64,000 nucleotides of DNA from Rebecca billardiae RCC1528 (lineage: Eukaryota; Haptophyta): the NCBI GenBank assembly GCA_965240325.2, contig OZ251226.1, forward strand, positions 1,116,001 to 1,180,000, in the 5' to 3' direction. Position numbers and translations under genes: made by a program. The notes beneath the pieces were generated by a model. That model did not search any database. It was given only the letters and a program-made list of their open reading frames with translations, and had not been told where the DNA came from. Below, piece after piece: positions 55,759-64,000 of this stretch. Numbering within the stretch: the stretch's first letter is position 1; each line of letters opens with the position of its first letter.

Positions 55759-58053
55759 ATGGGGAACTTCCTCGACGCGCCGCTGACCGAGAAGACGACG
55801 GAAGTCGGCCAGGAGGAGTCGAAGCGAGTGTACTGCGCAATGTCGTGCATGCAGGGGTGGCGGGCGCAGATGGAGGATGATCACATCATGACGCTGTCGG
55901 TCCCGGAGGTGAGCGCGTACTGGGGAGCACACACTCTCCCGCCCCCCTCCCCTCCCCCCGCGCACGCCACGCCTCAGCCCCTCACGGGCCCTCGGCTCGC
56001 CGGGCGCGCGCGGGTGCTCGCAGCTTGAGTGACGGCCGACCCGAGGCGCGCGGCGCGACGCGTGTGACTTACGCGACACGGCCCGACCCGGTCGCTCGGC
56101 GCGCGTGTGTGTGGCACGCAGGCACCCGAAGTATCCTTATTCGGGGTCTTCGACGGGCATGGCGGCGACCACGTCGCCCACTACACAGCAAGGCATGGTG
56201 TGTGCCTGCTGCCGCCGGCCTCGCACAACTGCCGCGTGCCGCGCGCGCCGCCACGGCGGGCCGCGGCTGGCTGGCCCGCACTGCTGCGGCGTGGGCCGGC
56301 GTGTCTCCGGGCGCTCGAACTCACGCCCACGCTCTCTCTCACCTCCCGCCCTCCTCCGGCCCGCGCCCGCCTGCCCTCCCGCCGCGCCGCGCGTGCGCCC
56401 TGCTGCTGCCGCGTGCGCCTCTTGCGTCTGCTTGCATTTCGTGCCCTGAGCAGTCCAGCGCCATTTCACGTCGTCCTCGTCCTTCAAACAACCGTTCAAC
56501 GCGAACCAGATCGGGCTGAGCTTCAAGCAGGCGATCATTCAGCTCGACGCCGAGCTGCGCACGCAGCCCGAGCACATGAGCGGGCAGGACCAGTCCGGGT
56601 CGACGCTCACAATGGTCGCTCTCTCGCCGACAGATGTCGTGTGCGCCAACACGGGCGACTCGCGGTGCGCGCGCTTCTGCGCGCGGCGCGTGTGCGCGGC
56701 GTGCGCGAGTGTGGGCCGCGGTGGTGCACGCGAGTACGCCGGGGCCTGCGCCCGCGCCTCCACCGCCGCCATCGCCACCGCAGCGGTCCGGCTGGCTGCG
56801 CATGAGGTCAGCACGGGGCTGGGGGCGCGGGCGCTGGCCGCCCATCGCGTCCGGCTGCCAGCTGCGCCGCGCCCGGCGTAGCGACAGCAAGTGTGGGCGG
56901 ATGGGGCGCGTGGGCCCGGCACCCGCCGGGCTGCGCCGCCGCGTGGCCCGCTCTCGCTCACCGCGCGTCCCACCCTCGCGACCCGCACTTCGGCACGCGC
57001 CCCCTGCTGCTGCTGCTGCCGCTGCTGCCCTCGCCTCGCGGCCACGCCGCGTGTCGCGACGCGCGCTGCTCGCTCGCGACGCGCGCTGCTCGCTCGCAGG
57101 TCGGTGCTGTGCCGCGCAGGCCAGGCCATCGACCTGTCGAACGACCACAAGCCCTATCTCGAGGGGGAGAAGGAGAGGATCGAGAAGGCGGGTGGGCACG
57201 TCAAGTTCAACCGCGTCAACGGCGACCTCGCTGTCTCGCGCGCGCTCGGCGACTTCGCCTACAAACAGGTGCGCGGGCACGCACGCGCGCGCGCCTGCGC
57301 GCGGCCGCGGCTGCGCGCTCGCCTGTGTGCTGCCGCGGGCGCGCGCGCGTGAGTGCCCCCCCCGTTGCGCGCGGTGCTGGTGCTGCGCGTGCGGGGCGCT
57401 GCGCGCGCTGCGCGCGCCGCGCGCTCTCCCCCGTTCTCTCGCCCTCGCTCACCAAACCCACCGCCTCCGCGCGACGCCGCCGCGCCGTCGCCGTCGCCCG
57501 GCCGGCCGCGCAGCGCGAGGACCTGCCAGCCGAGGTGCAGGCGGTGACGGCCGATCCGGAGCTCATCTCGCAGTCCCGGACTCCGGAGGACGAGTTCATC
57601 GTGCTCGCCTGCGACGGGATCTGGGACGTGATGTCCTCGCAGGACGTCGTCTCGTACGTGAGCGGCCTGCTGCGATGCAACGAGCGCCCGGCGAGCGAAA
57701 CCCGCTCACCTGCGCACGGCGGCGAGGGCTCGGATCACTCCCGGCACGGCCAGCCACCGCAGCCGCAGCGGGCGTGGGACCTGGGCGCCGTCGCCGAGGC
57801 CCTGCTGGACAAGTGCCTCGAGAAGGGCTCCCGTGACAACATGTCGGTCGTGATCGTCGTGCTGAAGCCCACGCTCGTCCCAGGGCGGTACGGCGAGCCT
57901 GACGAGGAGCGGAGACGCGAGGGTGGTGCGGCGGCCGGCGGCGCGGGTGCAGGCGCCGCGTCGCGCGGCAGCGGCGCGACGTCGAGCCCACGGCCGCCGG
58001 CGTCGGGCACGCCGTCGCCCGCGGCGCCGAGCCCCAAACCGCCGTCGACATAG
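55759..58053 (+). CDS. PP2C/PPM protein phosphatase, predicted N-myristoylated
   Basis: Five exons (55759-55908, 56122-56197, 56454-56664, 57100-57268, 57514-58053) with consistent phases give 381 residues. MGNFLDAP is a myristoylation-type start. PP2C motifs in order: SCMQGWRAQMEDDH (28-42), GVFDGHGG (58-65), SGSTL and ANTGDSRSVLC, DHKP, RVNGDLAVSRALGDF, CDGIWDV, and EKGSRDNMSVV; all metal-binding Asp residues are present, so a Mn2+/Mg2+-dependent Ser/Thr phosphatase is expected. The second exon is only 76 bases. The C-terminus ends in a Gly/Ala/Pro/Ser tail. Closest to PPM1G/Ptc2-type enzymes by the MQGWR..MED start. Confidence 0.93.
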
Positions 58054-58990
58054 GCGCGGCCCCAGCCGGCCTGCCCAGCCACGTCAGCCGGGCTGCGCGC
58101 GCAGCCCGGCCCCTGCCGCCCGGCCCGCCGCGGCCGTGCGCGGCGCGTGGCTCCGCTAGCCACGTCGGCGCCGACGGTCTCGACTCTCGACGCGCTTGTT
58201 CTTCTCCAGCCGTGGCGCGCTCGGCGCGTGCGCAGCCTCGGCTTCTTGCGCACCGGCAGCGCCGGGGCACCGACCCTTTCCGCCGCGCTGCTGGCGGCCA
58301 CGCTCCGCGCGCCGAGGCGCGCGGTGCGCATGCAGTTTGGCGTCGCCCGGCGCAGAGTGCCCGGTGCAGCCTCGCGGCCGAGCAGCCAGGGCCATGCCCG
58401 ATCCCGCGCCTGGCGCCCGTCCCAGCTGCCACTTCCGGTCCCGTCTCACGACGGTCTGCGCCTGGCGGCCAGTGCCGGCGGCATCGACGCATACGCGGCA
58501 TACGAGAGTGCCGCACGGGGATTCTTGACTCTGGCGTGTGGCACCGCTGCTGCGTCATGGTCTGGGCTCGCCCGTCCCGCCGCCTGCCAAATGAATCCGA
58601 ATTGCTGATGTCTTGTAAGACTTAGACCGCCACTACATGAGTACATCAGAGTAATGCAAGAGTCTAGCTGGGCCGGGCCTAGAATCTGCTACTAGATGAT
58701 TGAATGACTTTGTGTCCCGGAAGGGCCGCAGCTGGTCACCGCGCCTTGTTTGTGACATGTCCTGCTATTATCATAGCCGACATAGGCACTTGATGATCGC
58801 GTCACATTCGCCCCCCCGATGAGGCGATGAATCCTCGATGAACCCTCCGCGATCTCGATTTTCTTTTGCGTGGAAGTGGAGCCCCGGACGGCCTAACCGC
58901 CGCTCGCCTTTCGCGCCGCCGGGCCGCCCGCCCACATTCTCGCGCGGCGACGTCCAGCGAGCATCACGGCACGCTCGACGCGCAGCAGGG
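58054..58990. other. intergenic region
   Basis: About 940 bases between two plus-strand genes. The first 550 bases are GC-rich with artefactual frames; from about 58620 the sequence is AT-richer and should hold the promoter of the Cys-rich gene. The open frame of that gene extends back to an ATG at 58838. Confidence 0.5.
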
Positions 58991-61900
58991 ATGTGCGCAG
59001 GAGGCGTGCGTGTACTCCTCCTGTCGACGACATTGATCAGGGTGTCTGCCGCCAGCAGCGTGTCAGTAAGTCCGCACCCGTGGCAGGAGCAGTTCGAAGA
59101 GTTTGTTGAGAGGTACCCGCCCGTCGGGCAGGTGCTCGATGCGTTCGTCGCGCGTCTCGAGCAGCCCTACCAGCTGCACGCCGCGTGCTGGAAGCGCTCT
59201 TTCGGGCGAGGGCGTGGCCTCGGCCGATCACGATGCGATCCCCTCTCCGAGTACTCCGAGCCCGGAGGCGCCCTGTGCTACAAGCCGTGCCGCGAGGGCT
59301 ACACGTCTGACGGCGCGAGCTTGTGCTGGCGCAGCCTGTTCGACGTCTACTCGCGTGGCGCGGGCCGCCACCGGGTCTGCCAGCCCGACGAGGAGGAGCA
59401 GGCCGCCCTCTGCTACAAAGCCTGCCCCGAGGGGTACGTCGGCGTCGGGCCGGTGTGCTGGCAGTCGTGCGACGCATCGCAGTACCCCTTCTACGGCGTG
59501 GACGGAGGAGCGATCTGCTGCGAGACGGCTGAGGCGTGTGCGCGTCAGATCTTCGAGATGGCAGTCGTCTTCCCCTCCCGGTGGGCGCGTGTCGTCGCCA
59601 GCGGGCTTGCCGGCAACTACCTCGGCGCGCTCAGCGCCGCGAGGGTGGCGGTGGACGGTGCGATCGCGTTCGCGCTGCCCACGTGCGGTGACCCGATCTT
59701 CGAGCCGCCCCTCGAAGCAGCACCGGGCGCGGCGGCGTTGAACGCGACGCTGGGCGCGGGCGGGGTGACGAAGGCACGTGCGCGACGTGCTCTCGCAGCA
59801 CCGGAAGCTCCGGCCATGGCGCGCGCTCTCGGGCCACCCGACGTGCCGGACGACAGCGCGGCCAAGCATCGCTCTGGGGCGGCCAGCCGCGAGCTCGTCG
59901 CGCGCGCGCTCGAGAGTGCTGATGATGAACACGAAGCACTCGCGAGCTGCACCGAGGCCTTGCACCCCACCGAGGGCCGCACGTGCGCCGTGGGGCTCGC
60001 CGCGGGCATGAGCTGCACCGAGCTTCTCCTCGCCGGGTACGACTGCCACTGCTCCTGCGTCGACAGCCAGACGAGCTGCTGGAAGCATGCGTACGTGCGC
60101 GGCGCCGGCCGCATCCCCAACTCGTGCGACGAAGAGAGCTACTACCCGCAGCGCGGTGGCCTGCTGTGCTACGCCGAGTGCCTGCCAGGCTACCGCCCCG
60201 ACGGAGCGAGCCAGTGCCACCGCGAGCGCCTCTGGCCCCCCGGGGGCTCGCCCATCTACTCGCGCGGCTCGGGCGCGGACCGCAGCTGCGCGGCAGGGGA
60301 GGAGCGCGATGCTGGCCTGTGCTACACGCCGTGCTCAGCCGGGTACATTGGCGTGGGGCCGGTGTGCTGGCAGGCGTGCGACGAGCGCTCGCCGCAGCCC
60401 ATCGACGGCGGCGCGATCTGCTGCTCCTCGGCGCACGAGTGCGGAGCGCGCATCATCGGCCTCGCCACAGACCTGCCGTTCGCCATCGCAGACGTCAGCG
60501 TCGAGCTCATCCTGGGTGGCGGCCTCACGCAGGAGGGCGCCGTCGAGCGCGTGCGCGGGCTGGTCGAGGCGGTGAACGGCTTTCGCCTCGACATGTGCAC
60601 GCTCCCCGAGGAGGCAAGGCCGAGTCCAGGCAACGAGACCGGCCCCGACGGCGACGGCGGCGACGGCGGCGGCGGCGCAGGGGAGTGGTGGGAGTGGCTC
60701 ACGAGCGTGGCCGAGTCCGTGCAGGTCGTGCTGCAGCTGACGCCTGCAGACGAGCCCGGCGCGTCGGCTCTTGAGCGGCTCGCCGTGAGCGAGGCCGAGC
60801 TGCGTGCAGCGGCGGAGGACGAGCTGAGCCGGCTCCTCGGGGTCGAGGGCTCGCGCTTCGTGCTCGATCTGGTGCAGAGCGTGCTGGTACCGAACGCCGG
60901 GCCAGTGGTGGCCGCGCTGCCGGCCGTCGCTGCGGGAGCAGCCGACACCTGGCTGGAAGGAGGAGGCCCGTCTCGCACAGGGCGAGCCCTCTCGAGCCAG
61001 CCGGGGGCGAGGACGGTGGTGATCTTCAGCATCGCACCACCAGCCCTCTCGGCCGGCGGCGGAGCCCCACCCGAGTCCTCGCCGTCCGCGTGGCAGCTGA
61101 GCGAGCGCCTGCTCGAGCACGCTCGCGCTCGGGTGCGCGCCGAGGAGCCAGGGCTGTTCGAGCGGGGCCGCTTCCCGCTGCTCGCCAGGGCGTGCGTGCT
61201 CGAGAGCTCGCTCGAGGCCGAGGCGGCACGACTCACGAACGAGACCCAGTCGGAGCTCCCGGCAAACGTCACTCAGGCGTTTGAGCCCGTGTTTGCATCC
61301 GGCGAGCCGGCGATGCGCTGGGAGGCGCTCATCAGCTCGCTGGGGGTGCACGAGCTTGCCGAGGCGGCGCGCGCGCCGTCACCGCCTCCGCCGGCCAGCC
61401 TCCCAGCTGGGCAGTTCTCGCCGACGCCGGACGGCGACACGCCCGGGAGCGGATCGAACGCCGGTGCGGGCGATGGGAAAGCTGGCGCAGGCGGTGACGG
61501 CGCTCTCGATCCGGCCGCATGTGCGCACGGCGTGGGAGCAGGCGCCTGCGCCTCGTCGACGCCAGGCGGCAGCGCTCCCACGAGGATTCCGCGCGTGTGG
61601 ACGGCGGCGGCCGTTGGGCAGGTGGTGGGCATCGCGTGCATCATTCTTGCGTGCGGTCTTTGCGCGGGCCGGTGCGCCTACCAGAGCCTTCTTGGCCGGC
61701 CTGTGCTACCGCAGTTGGGAGTGGTGAAGCGGCAGGCCGCTACTCGCCCGCCCACACATCGCCCACGCGTGCCTCGCGCGGCGCTGATGCCCGCAGGCGC
61801 AGCTTCACCGTCACCGCCGCTGAGGCCTGCCGCGATTGAGCAGTTCACTTCAGCGAGTATGGACTCCGCCGGTGACATCCCGCCGAGCTCTCGCGCGTAG
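58991..61900 (+). CDS. cysteine-rich type I membrane protein with duplicated modules
   Basis: A single exon. ATG 58991 gives 969 residues and starts with a signal peptide (MCAGGVRVLLLSTTLIRVSA); an in-frame ATG at 58838 would add 51 basic residues before it. Two copies of a Cys-rich module follow: CW...(R)GRG..., LCY..C..GY..DGAS, then LCY.AC..GY.GVGPVCWQ.CD...DGGAICC...C. The pattern GYxGVGPVCW is common in secreted Cys-rich proteins of protists. The middle is a long helical-looking extracellular region and near the C-terminus VWTAAAVGQVVGIACIILAC is a single membrane span with a short basic tail. Probable surface receptor or adhesion protein; ligand unknown. Confidence 0.75.
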   Translation: MCAGGVRVLLLSTTLIRVSAASSVSVSPHPWQEQFEEFVERYPPVGQVLDAFVARLEQPYQLHAACWKRSFGRGRGLGRSRCDPLSEYSEPGGALCYKPCREGYTSDGASLCWRSLFDVYSRGAGRHRVCQPDEEEQAALCYKACPEGYVGVGPVCWQSCDASQYPFYGVDGGAICCETAEACARQIFEMAVVFPSRWARVVASGLAGNYLGALSAARVAVDGAIAFALPTCGDPIFEPPLEAAPGAAALNATLGAGGVTKARARRALAAPEAPAMARALGPPDVPDDSAAKHRSGAASRELVARALESADDEHEALASCTEALHPTEGRTCAVGLAAGMSCTELLLAGYDCHCSCVDSQTSCWKHAYVRGAGRIPNSCDEESYYPQRGGLLCYAECLPGYRPDGASQCHRERLWPPGGSPIYSRGSGADRSCAAGEERDAGLCYTPCSAGYIGVGPVCWQACDERSPQPIDGGAICCSSAHECGARIIGLATDLPFAIADVSVELILGGGLTQEGAVERVRGLVEAVNGFRLDMCTLPEEARPSPGNETGPDGDGGDGGGGAGEWWEWLTSVAESVQVVLQLTPADEPGASALERLAVSEAELRAAAEDELSRLLGVEGSRFVLDLVQSVLVPNAGPVVAALPAVAAGAADTWLEGGGPSRTGRALSSQPGARTVVIFSIAPPALSAGGGAPPESSPSAWQLSERLLEHARARVRAEEPGLFERGRFPLLARACVLESSLEAEAARLTNETQSELPANVTQAFEPVFASGEPAMRWEALISSLGVHELAEAARAPSPPPPASLPAGQFSPTPDGDTPGSGSNAGAGDGKAGAGGDGALDPAACAHGVGAGACASSTPGGSAPTRIPRVWTAAAVGQVVGIACIILACGLCAGRCAYQSLLGRPVLPQLGVVKRQAATRPPTHRPRVPRAALMPAGAASPSPPLRPAAIEQFTSASMDSAGDIPPSSRA

Positions 61901-63404
61901 GTGTAAGCCATCACACGTATAGGCTCAATCTGGTCACACTATTCATACGTTATACGTACGCTACGACTGGGTGAAAATCCCATTTTCTGGCCTGTCCGGG
62001 CGGAAAATCCGGCTGCTCAGATCTGACCGGACCGGGACCCGGACAGCACAGTATCTAGGGACCAGACACTTTTACATCTTCGTTCTCTTCGGATTTGAGC
62101 ATGGGGCGGCGCCCCATTTGCACAGTCAAAAGACCGCGGGTGTAAAAGCAACCGTTGTCGAGTTCGATGTAGCGGCTGGGCGAATTAGTGAATTAAAAAA
62201 CAATTCACGAGACACTTGCGCCCACGGCCGCGATGGCGTGCGCCGTCCACCCACGACGGAGTCGTGGACGGACATCGCTACACAGCCTACGCGACAGGCG
62301 TTGTCGTGATCGAGGTGCCCGTGCGCGTTGTCGATAGCCAAACGATTGGCACGACGACCTGGCACCACATCCGCGTCAAGCACGGCGAGGCCGTGGTCCA
62401 GCGCGTGTGCGGCAAGCCGGCCGATGTGCGGACGGCGTCGGGTGGCGCAGGGGCTCCTGCCGATGCTACCTGGCGGCTGCTGCGGGGCCTGCTGCCGTGG
62501 TCGAACCTGAGGCAGAGGGTGAGTCAACCGCGGAGCAGCTCAACGCTTCCGAGATCGAGCTGCGCGCGGTCGGACCAGATGACGGCCCGCGGCCGTCCAA
62601 GCGCACACGCAAGGACGCCTGAGCACACGCGTTCAGTCCGAGCAAAGCCTGGTCGGCGTACGAGCGCGAGCCAGCTCAGACACGGCACGAGCGCACGCGT
62701 GACGGCTCGTACGATGAGCTCGTCGGCTTGGTCATCGGGCTGCTGTCGCTCGTCGCCTCACTTGTCACGTCACACTCAGCTGAGCAGAGACATCACTCCC
62801 GCCGTTCAGCTGATCGACGAGGACGAGGCGGCCAAGGCGGCGGCGGCTCAAACGCCTGGAGGAGGAGCGCAGGAGGAGGATGAGCTCCCAGCGCTGAGCC
62901 TGTGGGGCCGCGCCGAGGCCAGGCACCGTGGCCAGCGGCTGCAGTCGCGGGTGGCTGCCGGACAGCAGCTCGGCGGCACACGCTCACTCTTAGTCTTACG
63001 TCGATCCTCTTGCTCGAGAGTCAAGGCGGCGGGCAAGGTGCAGGCCGCACGCGAGCTTGCTGAGCGTGCGCAGGCCGAGCCGCAGCTGAGCCCCGAGGGT
63101 GCTCGGGACGCCGCGTGCGCAAGCAGGCCGCCTCGCAGCAGATGGTGCTTCGCATAGTAACTACGCTGATACTACCGGACCCGAAAAAATTTCTTCGCAC
63201 TGCGTGCGCTTTATTCCCTTTATTATTATTTTGTTTCTTATTCGCGTATTAAATGCCGCTTTTCCGCCTCCCCAGTGCTTGCGGAAGTGCGCCAGAAAAT
63301 GGGAATTCCACCCGACTGACTACTGCTAGGCAGCATCATGAAAACGTACAGACGACTTCATGCGCGCGTTCGTCGCCGTCGGCCCCCGCCGCGGACTCCG
63401 GTCG
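61901..63404. other. region with coding-like fragments but no complete gene
   Basis: About 1.5 kb. Protein-like pieces occur in different frames: TYATGVVVIEVPVRVVDSQT-like text near 62270-62400, a charged tail ending RPSKRTRKDA at 62622, a hydrophobic stretch LVGLVIGLLSLVASLVT near 62715-62770, and an acidic Ala-rich part near 62800-63050. No ATG-led frame joins them. Confidence 0.4.
62240..62622 (+). pseudogene. possible gene fragment with basic C-terminal tail
   Basis: The frame reading VVDSQTIGTTTWHHIRVKHG (to about 62440) can be joined to the frame AEGESTAEQLNASEIELRAV...KRTRKDA, stop at 62622, by a GT..AG segment, but no in-frame ATG is seen. Family not recognised; decay or a missing 5' exon are both possible. 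Confidence 0.25.
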
Positions 63405-64000
63405 TCAACCGGCAAGGTAGTTGTGTATCGAAGGTGTGCGGTACGGCGAGATGCGCAGCGACGATCGCCGCCGGTCGTGATTGATGTGGCTCCGGCGCAT
63501 GATGCGGATGAGCGCGTTGTTGAAGGGGTCGAAGAAGTGATCGAGCTGCTGCCGCGACTCGGCGGAGAGGACTTCAACCGCCTCGTGCGCGTTCTCGTGC
63601 GCCGCCGCGACCGAGATGGCGGGTGGCTTCGCGCCATGACCGAGCACGAAGCTCACGAGGTCTTGCCGCACCGTCGCGGGGTCTGCGATGAAGCCCGCAA
63701 ACGAGATGATCAGGAACTGCGACGCATCGAAGGTGCTCAGCCAGTGCTTGAGCTGCGGGGCATACAGCCCGCCTTGCAGCGCCTGGAGGTTGCCCCCTCC
63801 GAGCCCGTGCGCACTGCACGGCATCAGCCAGATCGCGTCAGAGTCGAGCGGGGTGTGCGACCGGCGGGCGCACTGCCTGCAGGCCTCCATCGTCAGCGCG
63901 ACAAACCGGTTGAGGTGCGGCCTGTCCTCGGCCCCGTGGTGCTGCTGGTGTTGTCTCCGCGCCGCCGAGCTCGCCAGCTGCGCTCCGCAAGGACGGGGGT
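63405..64000 (-). CDS. sulfotransferase family protein, C-terminal part (5' end outside window)
   Basis: The frame is open from the window edge to the stop at 63405, about 198 residues. GLYAPQLKHWLSTFDASQFL, ISFAGFIADPATV and ESRQQLDHFFDPFNNALIRIM follow the C-terminal order of carbohydrate-type (Golgi) sulfotransferases: the segment after the 3'-phosphate-binding region, the strand with the ADP/PAPS-side loop, and the final helix. The 5'-phosphosulfate-binding loop near the N-terminus must lie beyond position 64000. Acceptor substrate unknown. Confidence 0.65.
   Translation of the reverse strand, partial: PRPCGAQLASSAARRQHQQHHGAEDRPHLNRFVALTMEACRQCARRSHTPLDSDAIWLMPCSAHGLGGGNLQALQGGLYAPQLKHWLSTFDASQFLIISFAGFIADPATVRQDLVSFVLGHGAKPPAISVAAAHENAHEAVEVLSAESRQQLDHFFDPFNNALIRIMRRSHINHDRRRSSLRISPYRTPSIHNYLAG

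Overview
The window looks like nuclear DNA from a GC-rich unicellular alga with a secondary plastid, most likely a haptophyte or pelagophyte relative. The reasons are spliceosomal introns in most genes, very GC-rich exons, AT-rich gene-poor islands, a plastid-type protein with a signal-peptide-plus-transit-peptide leader, a cilium-type RIIa/EF-hand protein and TTAGGG-type telomere-like repeats inside introns. The lineage is inferred from these traits, not proven. All exon boundaries were worked out by hand from reading frame, GT..AG ends and family similarity.

Layout. 1-15.4 kb, all minus strand: a giant low-complexity protein with tandem RRxSN repeats (1155-6659), a neudesin/MAPR-like heme-binding-fold membrane protein (7094-8450), and a nine-exon gene (8636-15395) whose single open frame joins a TMEM181/Wntless-like multi-span domain to a complete anoctamin (TMEM16). 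16.3-22 kb: a PRA1-family protein (minus) divergent from NAA15, the auxiliary subunit of the NatA N-terminal acetyltransferase (plus, seven exons). 23-27.4 kb: 6-phosphofructo-2-kinase/fructose-2,6-bisphosphatase with the bisphosphatase catalytic residues replaced, divergent from a small orphan protein. 27.5-32 kb: a gene-poor island with two large inverted repeats and short perfect hairpins. 32-33 kb: a plastid-targeted SRPBCC/START-like protein. 33-35.1 kb: a gene-poor island with a long AT/GA microsatellite. 35.1-39.6 kb: an RIIa-plus-EF-hand protein divergent from a six-span membrane protein with a TIR-like domain. 41.1-43.6 kb: CNOT10 of the CCR4-NOT deadenylase. 44-49.6 kb: a short coiled-coil gene, a red-chlorophyll-catabolite-reductase-like gene, clusters of CACGTG palindromes and a degraded coding segment. 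50.1-53.9 kb: a paralogue of the first giant protein. 54.3-58 kb: TANGO2 divergent from an N-myristoylatable PP2C phosphatase. 59-61.9 kb: a cysteine-rich single-span surface protein. 63.4 kb to the end: the 3' part of a sulfotransferase.

There is no operon logic. Most genes are housekeeping or signalling genes: acetylation, mRNA deadenylation, Golgi/ER trafficking, fructose-2,6-bisphosphate, calcium and phosphorylation. A loose theme of Ca2+ and kinase signalling links the anoctamin fusion, the EF-hand/RIIa protein, the PP2C and the two proteins crowded with R-R-x-S sites, but this is inference. The most novel item is the Wntless-like/anoctamin fusion. Next are the inactivated bisphosphatase domain and the strong GTGCG 5' splice-site consensus (26 of 33 introns reconstructed here).
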